Source of the DNA: Macrothele yani
Lineage: Eukaryota; Arthropoda; Arachnida; Araneae; Macrothelidae
Assembly (NCBI GenBank): GCA_039090855.1
Contig: CM076991.1
Coordinates: forward strand, 101,320,021-101,384,020
Reading direction: 5' to 3'
Length of the DNA stretch: 64,000 nt
The notes under the pieces were generated by a model. The model made no database searches. It was not told the origin of the DNA and saw only the letters and a program-made list of their open reading frames with translations. Positions 10,760 through 22,980 of this stretch are shown here, piece by piece (within the stretch, counting starts at the first letter, position 1; each line of letters starts with the position of its first letter). The position numbers and the translations under genes are program-made.

Positions 10760-12241
10760 CAATTTAGCACAAAAATCATCGTTCATTCATTTTCGAGTAC
10801 CAGAATACTCTCTCGATTTTTTTTTCTTGAAATTCAGGTGCTCAACACAGAAGCAATAAAAATAGGCATTATTTTTGGGCTCAACTATCAAATAAAAATT
10901 ATTTTAAAAATTTGAATAAATCACTTCACTGTGCGTGAATGGATCAACAGAATCATCAGGATTTCGTCAGTTTTATGAAAGGCCGGACAGACAGAGCTTA
11001 AGGGGACAACAAAGATTCTGCCTTTTGCTCTCTCTGAAGGAAAGGTGTGGTCGTTCCCAGGGTCTGATAACATGAAACCCTATTTCGACACGGGGTTCTT
11101 GAGCGGAAATGAATGTCTGCAGAGGAGCCTCGAGAGGTAGATACCCTTCAGCTACCACGCTTGGAGGATTCGAAATTCAGTTTTCTGTCTCGTTGATTCG
11201 AGGAACCTTCTTTCGAAAACAAGAAAAGAGAAAGTGAAGAAGAGGGAAATCAAGCACATCGTAAAGGGGCTCCCACGAACTTCTTACGGAGAAACGTCCG
11301 ATGCGAAACTGCAGCATTTGCCAATAATGGTGAAATTTGTCTGTTTTGAGCGACTTTAATGATGACAGGCGGAACCTTTCATCCCGTAAAAAGGCCGTTT
11401 GCAACTTTGACACCGATGTCAGCGTCATCTTAACAGCACTCATTATCACGCCGTTCTTCAATCTCGTTGTCTGGCACAATGACACAACCACGTGTCAGTT
11501 ATTCTCAGATATGACAATTTCATTGAGCAATTGGGATTCGATTTCATTTGGACGCATATTATAATGTTTTTTTTAAATCCTGTGGTGCTGAAGATTCATA
11601 CATTAGCATTATTTACAGCATCTTGTGACGTATATTCTATTTTCACTTTCATTTTTATTTCCTTTTCCTATGTAAATTTGAGTTTGTTCTCTTTGAACTT
11701 TTCAAACTTAACGTGATATCTTCTCTCTCACATGAACGGAGGTTTGGCAACACCCCTGAGGTAAGTACGTAAGCGACTTATGCATGTTGATAAGAACGAG
11801 AAAAGATATATACACGTATTTTGCAACACAGTTGTTTGTATGTGGAGATGTTAGATCTGTGCTGAGCATATTGATTGTACGAGAGCTAATAACGTACATG
11901 AAGTTATATTTTTATTACCGCCTGCATAACTAAGTAGTGAAGTTGTGTGTGTGTGTGTGTGTGTGTGCACCTCGTCGTGACATGTTTCTGATTTCGTAAA
12001 CAGAAAAACGTTATGTGATTTCGTCTAAAGTTGCTAGAAGTCTAATGACCAATAAAATAAAGTTTACGTAAGTTATTTGGCTTTTTGCATTTGTTTCGTT
12101 TGTTGGCCCTAGAAGCCTTAATTTAAAGTGAGCTATCCGGTGCAACTAATGCATCATATTTACATTTAATTCAAAATTTTCTGAGTCGGACATTGGGAAC
12201 TTAGCATAACAACAAATCTCGCATAACGTAAAAGGGTTACG
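10760..12241. other. Gene-free stretch
   Basis: No recognisable gene. There is a (GT)n run at about 11945-11968. The ORFs at 11177-11491 and 11337-11716 overlap one another on opposite strands and show no motif. Confidence 0.5.
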
Positions 12242-13205
12242 TTATAATCAATGGAAGTGCAAGTGCAAACGTTCTTTGACGATGCAGCACGAATAAGAAC
12301 TGGAAAGGGAGTGACATAAGATTACAACATGTCTCCCCAACTCTTCAATGCCGCATTGCAGAATGTCTTTCAAACATTAAACTGGGAAGATAAGGGGATA
12401 AACATTAATGGAGAATATTTTCTTCACCTTCGTTTTGCTGATGACAGTAATTTTTTTAACTAACGCCGCAGAGTATGATAAAGGAACTTGCTGACAAGAA
12501 AGAGAAAAGAATGCCGTCCCGGTGGCGCAGGGGTCTAAGCGATGGCTTCTGATTATTCGTCCGTAAGGGGTCCGGGTTCGAATCCCGGTGAGGGATGGAT
12601 GTTGTGTTTGTCTTATGGAACTGGCCCTCTCCCTTCCCTGGAACCAGTGACCCTAAATTAGGAACGGGCGACTGCTTATAGCCCATTGAGTTGCTCACGA
12701 TGGTCATTAAACCCTGAATAAAAATAAAGTAAAAAAGTGGTATTAAAATGAATATCAATTTGTTTTTCCAGAAAACCAAATTGATGTACAATGTTTTTAC
12801 AAGAAATGAAAATTAACGATTGATGGGAGAAATGTAGAAGCAACAGATACGTGCATTAACCTTAAACAACAAATATAAAGCGAGAGACGATGAAGAAATT
12901 AATCGGCGTATAAAACCTGGTTGGAGAGCATTTGGAAGCAACTGCACAATTTTAAAGAACAACATACCATTACGGCTTAAAAGAAAAATGTTTAATCAAT
13001 ACATCCTTCCAGTTCTTACGTATGGAGCAGATATGTGGACTTTAACTAAAAATGACATACAGAGGCAGCAGACAACTGAAAGAAGCGTGCAGAATTGTAT
13101 GCTTGGTGCAATCAGGAAAGATAAGAGCTCTTAGATTAGGAAAATGACAAAAGTTGATGACATTCTTGATCAAAGCAAAAGCCGATGATGGGCCGGACTA
13201 CAGAA
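12242..13205 (+). mobile_element. RTE-like LINE fragment split by a SINE (copy R2)
   Basis: DNA similarity to copy R3 starts near GGAAGTGCAAGTGCAAA (12255) and runs through the polymerase palm (LRFADDS at about 12430). After the SINE at 12511-12734 it resumes with the KTKLMYNVFT-type block, LGQQ remnant, RAFGSN and PVLTYGAD, to the WIRKMTKV-type block. It stops near 13200, before the 3' untranslated part and tail. Many frameshifts make it non-coding. Loss of both ends is unusual for target-primed insertion and points to a later deletion or rearrangement. Confidence 0.8.
12511..12734 (+). mobile_element. tRNA-derived SINE, family A (copy A1)
   Basis: The head (from 12511) has an A-box-like TGGCGCAGGGGTCTAAGCG and a strong B box GGTTCGAATCCC, i.e. 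a Pol III promoter of tRNA type. A body with CCCTAAATTAGGAACGGGCG and 'GAGTTGCTCACGATGGTC' follows, then an (AAAATAAA)-type tail. Other copies are at 22981, 35496 (minus), 47877 and 56423, with a 3' scrap at 62610. It sits inside RTE copy R2. Similar A-rich 12-mers flank it (12499-12510, 12726-12737) but are too simple to prove a target duplication. Confidence 0.9.
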
Positions 13206-13231
13206 CTGAGTACCGGCGAATAACTGAAATA

Positions 13232-13275
13232 CAGTCTGCCCTTCGTATCCGCGGATCGAAAATATTTGAAAAAAA
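13232..13275 (+). repeat. pogo/Tigger-like terminal remnant
   Basis: CAGTCTGCCCTTCGTATCCG is followed by CGGATCGAAAATATTTGAA and an A run. This closely resembles the terminal sequence of Tigger-type (pogo) DNA transposons as I remember it. Only the end is present, wedged between the two RTE copies. Confidence 0.4.
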
Positions 13276-13384
13276 AGAGGAAAGGAAAAATTCAAGAAAT
13301 TTTCAGAAAGCAAAACCTGAATTTGCCGCGCGCCGATTACTGTGAAGTAAAGTAACATGTGCGTGTATATATATATATAACTAT

Positions 13385-15765
13385 ATCATCATCATCATCA
13401 TCATCACTGTCAACCATTATCAATCCACTGCTGGACGAAGGTCTCCCCAAGTTTCTTCCACAACGATCTGTCTTGTGCCAGTCTCCTCCAGGTTACTTCC
13501 ACATACTTTCGAATTTCATCCACCCATCTCCCATGTGGTCTTATTCTGGGTCTTTTCCTGTCCCTTGGAATCCAATCTAAAATTTCGGCTGTCCATCGAT
13601 GGTCTGTCCTTCGGGCAGTATGTCCAGCCCATTGCCATTTCAGGGATTTAACTCTGATCATGATGTTTTACATTCTTGTTATTTTTCTGATCCACGAGTT
13701 CTTCTTCTTATCTTTCCTGGTTAAACCAAGCATGCACCTCTCCATGCTGCTTTGAGTTGTCTGCAGCCTTTGTATGTCTCTTTTAGTTAAGGTCCACGTC
13801 TCTGCACCATACGTAAGCACTGGAAGGATGCATTGATCAAACACTTTTCTTTTAAGACATAATGGCATATTGCTCTTGAAAATTATGCTGTTTCTTCCAA
13901 AAGCTCTCCAGGCAAGCTTTGTACGCCGATTAATTTCTTCATCAATGTGACCCTCGCTTGATATCTGCTGTCCAAGATAAACGTACGTGTCTGTTATCTC
14001 CAGCTTTTCTCCATCAATCGATAAATCTTCATTTTTTGTAAAAGCATTGAACATCACTTTTGTCTTCTGAAAGTTCATTTTTAATCCCACTTCTTTATTC
14101 TTGTCAGCAAGTTTTTGGATCATACTCTGCAGCTCTGATGGGGTAGTTGAAAAAATGACTACGTCATCAGCAAAACGAAGGTGGATTAGATAATCTCCAT
14201 TAATCTTTATCCTCTTGTTTTCCCAGCTCAGCGACTGAAAGACACCCTCCAATATGGCATTAAAGAGCTCCGGAGAAATGGTGTCACCTTGTCTCACCCA
14301 CTTTCCAATTTTTATGTGTGTTGTATTTTCAAACAGCCGAATCTTTGCACTTGCATTTTCATAGATGTTATTAATAATATTAATGTATGCATCTTCAATA
14401 CCGCAGGATTTCAGAACCATTGTAATTGCTGATGGTTTCACCGAATCAAAGACTTTTTCATAATCGATAAAAGCCATGCACAATGGAAGTTCATATTCTC
14501 TGGTTCCTTCAATCAGTTCTCTCAGTACGTGGATATGATCTATTGTGCTGTAGCCACTCCTGAATCCAGCTTATTCTCTCGGTTGAGCCATGTCCAGTGT
14601 TACCTTCAAGCGGTGGGAAAGAACTTTAGTGAAAATTTTATAAACCACTGATAGGAGGCTGATAGGTCTGTAGTTCCTGAGATCCTCAATGTCACCTTTT
14701 TTATGTAGCAGGATCATTGTAGCGTTGTTCCAATCCTCACGAATCTTCCCTTCATTAAGGCATCGAGTGAAAATTTGGGCGAGTACTGTTTCGATTTCTC
14801 CACTTGCTTCTTGTATGATGTCTACAGTAATTCCATCTTCTCCTGGAGCTTTCCCCCGCTTCATGCTCTTGATTGCATGTGCAATTTCTGCTGGGAGGAC
14901 TAGGAGAACTCTGGTACCTTTCATGATGTCTGGAGTACATGTATCATCCCTTTCATATAATTTGGATTAGAAATCTTTCACTCTTGTCAAAATTTCGCCT
15001 ACATTTCTTGTTACAGAACCATCTTCTTTTCTCAATGCCACAATATGTTTTCTTCCCTTACTGAGATGTCCCTTTGCTATCTTTAGGCTTTGGTTGTTTT
15101 TAATTGCTTTCCTCACTAGTTCACAGTAGAATTTCCTTACGTCTTCAGTGATACTTTTTCGTACTGTCTTGCATAGCTCTATATATTCCACTTTGGAAGT
15201 CACATCTTCTTTAGTTGTCCTCATCTCTCTTCTTTTTTACATCAACATTTTGTTTTTTCCTGATAATTTGTTCACATGCAACTTGTTCTTAGACCCAGCT
15301 AATTTTGTTGCTGTTTCCATAAGAGCTTTGGTTACTTTTCTGTTAACTTCAGAAATAACAACTTCTTCCGATGTTAGGCCTTCTAAAGCAGAGAATCTGT
15401 TCTTCAGTTCCAACTTGAAGGTATTGTGGTGTTTTTTAAGGTTGGTTATGTGAATACATTTTGTTTGTCTTATGAGCTTGCCACGTTCAAGTTTAGTGTT
15501 GAGATGCGTCTTACATCTCACCAATCTATGATCACTACCTGTGTTGAACTTGTTTAGTACACTGCAGTTTTCTATGACGAATTTTTTGTTACACATAATA
15601 AAATGAATTTCACTTGTCGTCCCATTTGGATGTCTCCATGTCCATTTCCTGTGTGGCTTTTTCTTGAAAAAGGAGTTCAAGATGAAAAACCCTTCTGCCT
15701 CTGCAAACTCAAAGAGAGTATTTCCATGCTGGTTTCTGTTGCCATGACCGAATTTACCTACTGAA
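13385..15765 (-). mobile_element. RTE-like LINE, longest copy in the window (R3)
   Basis: The element reads leftwards. Its 3' end is an (ATC)n run (ATG on its own strand) at 13385-13406, and its 5' truncation lies near 15765. The ~2.4 kb contains the end of the endonuclease, the whole reverse transcriptase and the C-terminal region. Just beyond the 5' border a ~38-bp sequence (TTTCTGTTGCC) is repeated at about 15733 and 15773. Its 3' end faces the broken end of copy R2 only about 180 bp away, so the two copies converge. Confidence 0.92.
13410..15760 (-). pseudogene. RTE-like endonuclease/reverse-transcriptase ORF with four stops
   Basis: The protein would copy element RNA into DNA at a nick made by its own endonuclease. 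In one reading frame, read from right to left: the end of an AP-type endonuclease (RKWTWRHPNGTTSEIHFI, then TGSDHRLVRCKTHL), a linker, reverse-transcriptase blocks KRGKAPGEDGITVD, NYRPISLLSVVYKIFTKVL, GFRSGYSTIDHI, FIDYEKVFDSV, RQGDTISPELF and the catalytic LRFADDVVIF. The C-terminal part has YVYLGQQISSEGHIDEEINR, PVLTYGAETWTLT and WQWAGHTARRTDHRW. All fragments are in register. The breaks are in-frame stops at 15237, 14967, 14571 and 13668, and I see no frameshift, so the copy is fairly young. The N-terminal endonuclease is lost. Confidence 0.92.
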
Positions 15766-15829
15766 GTTTAATTTCTGTTGCCGTTGCCGTACTTTTGCAT
15801 TGAAAGTGTATATATATATATATACCCTA

Positions 15830-15900
15830 GTAAAATGATTGAGGTGGCAAGATTCATCTTGCCCCATATATAGTCGTCGCCTATGACTGGAGGAAAAATT
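15830..15900. repeat. Dispersed repeat end with short palindrome, copy 1
   Basis: TAGTAAAATGATTGAGGTGG, then CAAGATTCATCTTGCCCC, then TATAGTCGTCGCC. A close relative is at 39265-39325. It looks like the end of a DNA transposon, but the partner end is not found. Confidence 0.4.
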
Positions 15901-17527
15901 ATCTTGAGAAATGAGGGCAAATCTAAAGGTAATAAATGTTTTTCAAGTTCTCACTTAGCATTTTTTAAATAACTTTTTGTGACTTATTTACTGAACTTAC
16001 TCTCGTACACTGATTACTCTTCAAGTTATAAAGAAAATTTCGGAACTTCTAGCAAGTGAGACACCTTGTACATTCAAAGATTTCCCATTGTTGAAAAAAA
16101 TGGTGATATACTGCCCTTTAACTAGGGTATTTTAGATTGTGAAAAAGAAAACAATTTTCTTTTTCTGAAACATTCTTCCGTGGCAGTAATAATATCCGCT
16201 TGAAGTAACAGAAAATATTCAACGTTCTTCCGAGGTCAAGAATGAGAGCAAAAATGTTGCGCACAGAAAAGATAATAATGGCGTTTTCCAGGGACGAATA
16301 AAGAACAGAGATGGAAAAAGAAAATTACGGAGAAAGAGAATTTCAGCGGGAAAGCAATTCTGATTTCATTAACTTATCCATGCTCCTTCAATCGCATTAG
16401 AGATTTCGGGAGGTAAATTAACATACGAACGAGAGTGGAGGCCTCTCCTTCCTGGCTGCATTGTTGTTGGTAGGCTTGGAAATAAACAATCAGCGGATGC
16501 AGATAAAAAAAAAAAAAAAAAAAAAAAGGTAGAAAAGAAATGCCAAATAACAATCACAAAGTACTCCGTAATTTATCGAATATGTATCATGCTCCAACGC
16601 CATCCGGATTACGAAACTGCGCTCGACACATCCCTCATCAGTCGGATCGCTCGTCGTTAAACGTTTTCAAAAGGTTAGTCAATATCACCTGCGCACAGTC
16701 ACAGGGGAGATTACTCCTGCAAAAATGAGTGCAAAATGCTTTTAATTTTTTTTTCTTTCTTTAATTTGAGTTTACGTTTTTCGTGAAAACACATTTCCAA
16801 AATGTTGTCAGGTTGGTTTCACGTTACAAGAACAAAGATTACGCTCCTTGCTTTTCTAACAACGATTTCCACGAACCATTTCCCTTTTGCGTATTCTTTT
16901 TTATCTCTTCTTTTCATATAAAGTAAAGGAAACCGTTGTTTCACTAATTTAATTAAAAGAAAAACATCATAACAGAAGAAGGAAATAATGCAGACCACGT
17001 AATGCGCACGTTATAAGACATTTTCCACTTCCATTGTTTTTTAATCATTCCAAGTTTCGTATTAATTACTGCAAAAGCAAAAATTTAAAAGAAATTATCT
17101 TAGCTGTGGTAGAAGTACTAGTTACACTGCAGCTGAATTTAAACGTTACGACCTCCACATCATCACAGCAGGGATGACGCCAAGGGAACCCACCCTGAAA
17201 CCTTTCTTTCCAACCAAGTTCAAAATGTGCCAGTTTTCCTTTTTTTTTTTTTTTCTTTTCATTAACTTTAAAATAGAAATCTGGTCTCTGCAAAGTAATA
17301 ATGAGTGTCGTGCTTTTCGTCGCATAGCCTTGCGTATTTTTCCCTAGGAAGAGCGTTGTTTAGTTCTTCGCAGAAATGTTCTTAAAACAATATCCGCAGA
17401 GCTCTGAACATTCAGTTCTTCTCCACTCTTCCAAATCCTTAGTTGAAGCGTTTGTTTTATGTTAGCACATCCAAGAGCGAATGAGAAGGGTGGATAGGAA
17501 TTCACTGAGGGAGTCATTGAGCGGAGC
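15901..17527. other. Gene-free stretch
   Basis: Nothing recognisable. Long A or T runs lie at about 16506-16526 and 17240-17254. Confidence 0.5.
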
Positions 17528-17657
17528 TCTCTTTACGAGACTCGAGACAATTAGTTGTTCGGGCATAGGTACGAGATCACACATCCGACCACAGTGATTT
17601 TTTGCATGCGACTGGATATCGTCCGGGGTCAGGTTTTGACGCCTTTCGATTCCCGGA
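17528..17657 (+). repeat. 130-bp direct repeat, copy 1
   Basis: It shares 'TTAGTTGTTCGGGCATAG', CATGCGA and 'GGTCAGGTTTTGACGCCT' in order with 17897-18027. The copies are 369 bp apart. Not identified further. Confidence 0.8.
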
Positions 17658-17896
17658 ATTTCGTGTCATTGAGGAATAATCGTCCCAAAACTTGCATGGG
17701 TTTTCTGGGTTTTGAGAAGGGGTCGTTTGTTACCTATCTCCTTCAAAGATCTTTAGCCGATCGAGGTGACAATTGCCACAGAGAAAGGGAAGGACATGGT
17801 GAGTGATATGGGGTTGGTATCATGGTGATTGGTCGTGTCGTATAAAAATAATGATCATTAAAAACTGACCAATTTTAATAATAATTGAAAAAAATC

Positions 17897-18027
17897 CGCT
17901 CTCTATACGAGACTCGGGACAGTTAGTTGTTCGGGCATAGCTACAACATGACACATCCTATCACCGTGATTTTTGGCATGCGATTGGACATCGTCCATGG
18001 TCAGGTTTTGACGCCTCCCGATTTTTC
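17897..18027 (+). repeat. 130-bp direct repeat, copy 2
   Basis: Second copy of the 17528-17657 segment, roughly 80-85% alike by eye. No ORF or target duplication is visible. Confidence 0.8.
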
Positions 18028-18800
18028 AATAGCTTAGCTCAAAATTTGCCAACTGTACCAGAGTTATCGGTTACCGTTGGCGGCTTGTCTCAGTGATTAA
18101 TTCTTCAGCTGTTTGTACTACTAAGCAGAGGATTTGAACACGGACAGTGGAGTCTAAAGCTATGATAAGCCCCGGGGCTGTGAAAGAGCAGGACGTTGTC
18201 GTGTTATCTTGTTGGTTTACCAGTGGCGTTACTAAACTCGCGCAGGGCTAACCTGACTATGGAGTGGAAGGTATGGAGTGTGTACGTCCGCTGCATAATA
18301 AAGTTCTAGTCTAAAAGCTGGCATTCGAGCTTGAAATGTGACTAAAAAGTACATAATTGGACTAAACGTTGTACGTACGTACATTTAAAAAGTGAAGATT
18401 TCAGTTTCGGTAGTATTTCTAAAAAATACAGATATTCACGTTAAGGTTTTTGTCATTTACTTTATTCTGCCCTGTGTATTAGAGAGGCCTTACCTGGAGA
18501 ATATTTGCTGTTGGTTGAGTAGTAAATGCACAGTTAAGTATTTGAGGGGTACTAAGATCGGCTCCTTTCCTTCTGAGAGGAAAATCGCTGACAAAAGGAC
18601 CAGGCAAAGGTTTCCTTTCGTTCAGCCTCCCGTTGCGGTGGCCTCGTTTTTTGTCATATTTTGTGGGATGATCCCCAACACACATTGTACCCCATTAGTG
18701 CGGAGAAACACTAAAAAAAACATGCTATCTTTCGGGAAAAAGGATCTACCGGTCTGCACTCCATAGTTAAGTTAGGTTTACCCCCAGTATAGTCAGATTG
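18028..18800. other. Gene-free stretch
   Basis: A 124-codon frame (18392-18766) is open but has no recognisable motif, is AT-rich and has no homologous second copy here. I do not call it a gene. Confidence 0.45.
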
Positions 18801-19127
18801 TAACGTACCAGGAGATGTGACGTACCTGCTAGAAGGACGCACACGACATAAAGGCAGATAGGAATCAGAATAAAATGTCCGCGTAGCTCAACTGGTAGAG
18901 CAACTTATTCCGGAATGAGGGGACCCTGGTTCACGCCCCGGCGCGGATAAAAATGACGGAGAAATTTACTTCGTTATAATGGCGCCCGAACTATCCGGAT
19001 GACCCGACCGTTCAAAATCTCGTAATGGTGTGATGTTATTTCCTCACCGCGAGATAGGAAAAATCAGAGAATCCCTTCTCCAGCACTTCGAAAAAAAAAA
19101 AATAAATAAATAAAAATAAGGGGAGAT
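18801..19127 (+). mobile_element. SINE-like element C with internal tRNA-like module (copy C1)
   Basis: The order is: a ~75-bp upstream block U (TACCAGGAGATGTGACGTAC ... GCACACGACATAAA), a tRNA-like module at 18881-18953, a body with ATGACGGAGAAATTTACTTC and CACCGCGAGATAGG, and an A-rich tail (19089-19115). The module folds as a cloverleaf. GTCCGCG pairs with CGCGGAT, the D arm is GCTC/GAGC, and a T arm is present. The anticodon loop has the wrong length and there is a T-stem mismatch, so this is not a working tRNA gene. Block U also precedes the module at 62876-63040, so it belongs to the element. Confidence 0.75.
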
Positions 19128-19218
19128 GATGTAACGTACCAGGAGATGTGACGTACCTGCTAGAAGGAAGCACACGACATAAACCAGCACTTCGAAAAAA
19201 AAAAAAAATAAGGGGGAG
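19128..19218 (+). repeat. Partial C unit (block U joined to tail)
   Basis: Block U is repeated here and joined directly to 'CCAGCACTTCGAAAAAA', with no tRNA-like module. This is an internal deletion between two C copies, or a product of unequal exchange. Confidence 0.75.
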
Positions 19219-19404
19219 ATGATGTAACGTACCAGGAGATGTGACGTACCTGCTAGAAGGACGCACACGACATAAAGGCAGATAGGAATCAGAATAAAAT
19301 GTCCGCGTAGCTCAACGGGTAGAGTGACTTATTCCGGAATGAGGGGACCCGGGTTCGAATCCCGGCGTAGACCAAAAATGACGGAGAAATTTACTTCGTT
19401 ATAA
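19219..19404 (+). mobile_element. SINE-like element C, truncated (copy C2)
   Basis: Block U, then a tRNA-like module at 19301-19372 with a perfect T arm (CCGGGTTCGAATCCCGG), then the first ~30 bp of the body, ending TTCGTTATAA. The rest of the body and the tail are missing. Confidence 0.8.
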
Positions 19405-20648
19405 GATCTAATTGTGTGTGTGTGCGCGAGCGCGTATTTACTATCTAAAGCGTTTGAAAATTCGTGACACGATACAGAATGCACTACAGTTTAACGCACG
19501 GCTAAAACAAACCGCAAAAAATTAGGTTATTTATACGTATGATAATAATAACAATTTCAGTTTAACGACGTGTAGCGCCATCTAGATTATGAAAATGCGT
19601 TAGAAAAAAATATGAAACTAAACGTTTAGCAAACACTCATTACCATAGGTCGTCAAATAACCTGGTTTTACGTTTAGCAAATACTCATTACCATAGGTCA
19701 TCTTTACCTGCCCTTTGACGTGCAGGTTGAACCTCTTTCAGTCGTGTATTTGCATCCTCTAACGGAAGACTGTTCATGCTGGAAATAGAAAACGCCCGCA
19801 AAATATTCGTCTTAAGAACCATTATTTGTCGCAAAAACGATTTTTACAGTCGAAATTTTAGAAGCAGAGATATTGCTGTACGCCCAAAAATTAAGACTCT
19901 ATAACTGTTTAAAAATTGGCAAACATTTTATTAGTTTCATAAAAGATTTTTTTTTCATGCCAAATGTTGCTAAAATCTGATATTTTGAAATATCAGGTTA
20001 CTGTTGCATGAGTGCTCAAAATCCAGTAACAGCGAATTATAAAATTTTTGCCCCTAAGATGTAACAAACATGTCATATATGTTGTAAAACGTGACGTATC
20101 ACTGAGGTAACGCAAGAGTCAAAACCGCAAATTGCAGCGATAATCCTTGACAGCGTATTTCCGTCGGGAGAATGTCCGTCTCCGGAGCAGGAAGACGTGG
20201 CTACGAATCTTTTCTGCCGGTGACTGTTTTGCTATAAACTGTTTAGCTGCAAATACCTGATTCACAATTTGTACAATTTACTTCACCTCCTTTCAAATGA
20301 TTAATTTGTTGCATAAAAAAAACCACATTCGATAATATAATTATTCCATACGATATATACTACACTTTTTTCGGTCCAAAAGTGCAAAGTTGGCATTCAC
20401 AAAATAAAACCAGTCTCATTTAAGGACAAAGGTATTTCTGTAAATTTTTAAAGAAATATTTACAGGAAAGTATTCTAGGACATAAATTATATTTTCTATT
20501 TCAATTTTTTAGAGATCATCTGTTAAAACGCACTTAGGCAGATGAGAAATGCATTACATAAACTAAACCTAACCTATCCCGATTAAGATTATAGAATGAT
20601 AAACGACGAAAATCCTAAATTGAAGATTAAATAATTCAAATTATACGT

Positions 20649-20693
<45 letters not shown>

Positions 20694-22980
20694 GTGCAGT
20701 ATCATAATAATAATAACAATGATAATAATAAATATTAATAATGATGATGATAATAAACATATCTCAGTAAGTTACCCTCTTTCTAGATATAATTTGGGGA
20801 TGCCCGAGTTCTTATAAATATTCAACAACTATCACAAATGAAATAATTATTCTGGAGTTGTTGAAACACATTGCACAAAATAGAAGTGCGCCTCTGTCCC
20901 AAGAATTTCTAATTTTGTAGTTAGAAAAAAAAAATAAAAAAAAATGACCACAGAATCATTGGTTTTGTTTCCCATCTCTCTCTTTCTCCTTACATACCGT
21001 CATAAATTGTGAGAATTTTGTAAATGCATTCCATTATACTTGAAGCAATGGGCCGATTTTGACAGCACAGAAGGCATAATAAAACAACAATGTGTTTCAA
21101 ATTCCAAACCAATAACACTTAATTAAGCATCGTTTTCCAACATAGCTTTATTATCGTTTTACATTGGTGTCGATATTCGAATACAACAGGTACTCTCATT
21201 TTAAATATTGGAATTGAAGACATATTCTGTCCGAGAAATCGCAGATACATGCAACACTCCAGCGCAACACTGATATACATCGTCGTTAGAAGAGGTTTAA
21301 CATTTAACACGCACTTAATTGCAAAGGATTTCAATACTTTCGCTGTATGCACTTGAAGCAAGTGTTCTGAAGTGCATTCAACGATTTTCACCGTCTTGTT
21401 CCACGCAAGTTATTCGTGGAAATATTTATCCCATGCAAACAGCGAAACTTTTTAAAATTTCGTACATAATACAACAAGATACTAACAAATAAGAGAAAGC
21501 GTATAAATTTTTGCTTAAAATACACTGTCGTCTTGAATTCAAGAGTTAATCTGTGCTGATTGGAAAGCGTTTCAAACTCTCCTCTCGTAATTACAAATCA
21601 AAAATCTCTTGCAAAATGCTATTAGAATTAACACTTTCGAAAGTCTAGAAATCATCATGAAAACATACATGCGCAAAGTGATTATGACAACGATTACGTA
21701 CCGTGGAACAGCTTAGCGGACTTGCGTAAGCAGTAATGCCTTCGTAGCGTCACATTTTCTGTCAAAATGTTAGTAAGTAAAAAATAAAAAACTATCACAT
21801 ATCTCCACCTCTTTGCGGCTCTCTATCTGCGTATTGCGTTACATTTTCCCTGTTATTAACGCATTTTCGATATTTTTTTTTTCGATACCTATCCTGACAT
21901 CGCGGAGTTTTAAAAATTTCAAGTGCCGCAAAACCTCTTGTTTACAAGCTATATATTATTAGCAGGACCTAAACTTATAACTTTCAACAGATAATTCACT
22001 GATTACCTCTGAAACAACAGTATTTACTGCAACTGCGAAAATTGAAGTAGTAAAAAAAAAAAAAAAAAAAAAAAATCGCCGAATTTCTAAGAGCTCGGTA
22101 TTTTCCCAGAGCATATGAGACTGTTATTGCACTTCCTGGCTGCTAAAGAGAATTTTTGGACAATTGGGTCTGTGTGGAGAGTGGGGACTGGGGATGACTA
22201 TTTATTCTGGGCTCGGGGAATAAAATTTCCTAGGTCACGCATTTGTCCAAATTTTTGTGGGGTTAGAAAAGCTTCTTTAAGAATTGTAGTAACTAAAGTA
22301 GATTAGATACCACGCTGTCCAAATTTTGTCCCATTTCCCTTCGGGAAATCGGACAAATTTATTGAGCAACATACGTAATAGCAGCGCAGCCCAATTTCGG
22401 CAGCCTCCCGAAACATTTGAGAAGGAAACGAACGGTTAAGAAAAATCGTACAGCTAAGAAAATTCCCGTCCCACTGCCCAGAGCTGCCAGATTTTTCTGA
22501 TACAAAAAATCCAAAAATGGCCTTAAATAAAAATTGCCCTACTGTTGTTACACAAAAAAGCCGGATTTGCGTTTAATAAAGACCTCAGTAACAATTTACA
22601 TTGAATTAACCACGAAACTCCATATTTCTCACTAAACTTTTCAGGTGAGAGAAACAGCTGCAAACATCGCAACAGATATATAAATTTTTATCATTATGTA
22701 ATTAACCGTAAAAATAAAAATTTAATTGAATAAAAATTAAATTTTATATTTAATTTACTATAAGTAATATTTTTTTTGGATTTCCTTTTTTGAAAATTAA
22801 GTTAAGCACCAATATGTATTTTTTTATAGATTTGCTTATTGTGTGCGAATATCTGAAATTGCCAAAATGCAAATCCCCCCGCCCCCAAATAAAAATAAAA
22901 AATTAGGTAAAATTTTCAAAATTTGAAAATGCCAAATGTCAGGTAAATCTTTATCTAAACTAAAGTCACACTAGTTCCCT
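19405..22980. other. Long gene-free stretch
   Basis: No gene is recognised. There are a (TAA)n run at about 20650-20693, an A/AT run at 20925-20945 and an A run at 22051-22073. A possible hAT-like start (CAGAGCTGCCAGATTTTTCT) lies at 22479, but I could not pair it convincingly. Confidence 0.5.

Noticed and set aside
18392..18766. 124-codon ORF as a host gene
   Set aside because: No motif, no splice context and no similarity to known families that I can see; the length is not exceptional for this amount of sequence.
18881..18953. A functional tRNA gene
   Set aside because: The acceptor and D arms pair, but the anticodon loop has the wrong size, the T arm has a mismatch, and the sequence recurs inside a dispersed element at 19301 and 62915.
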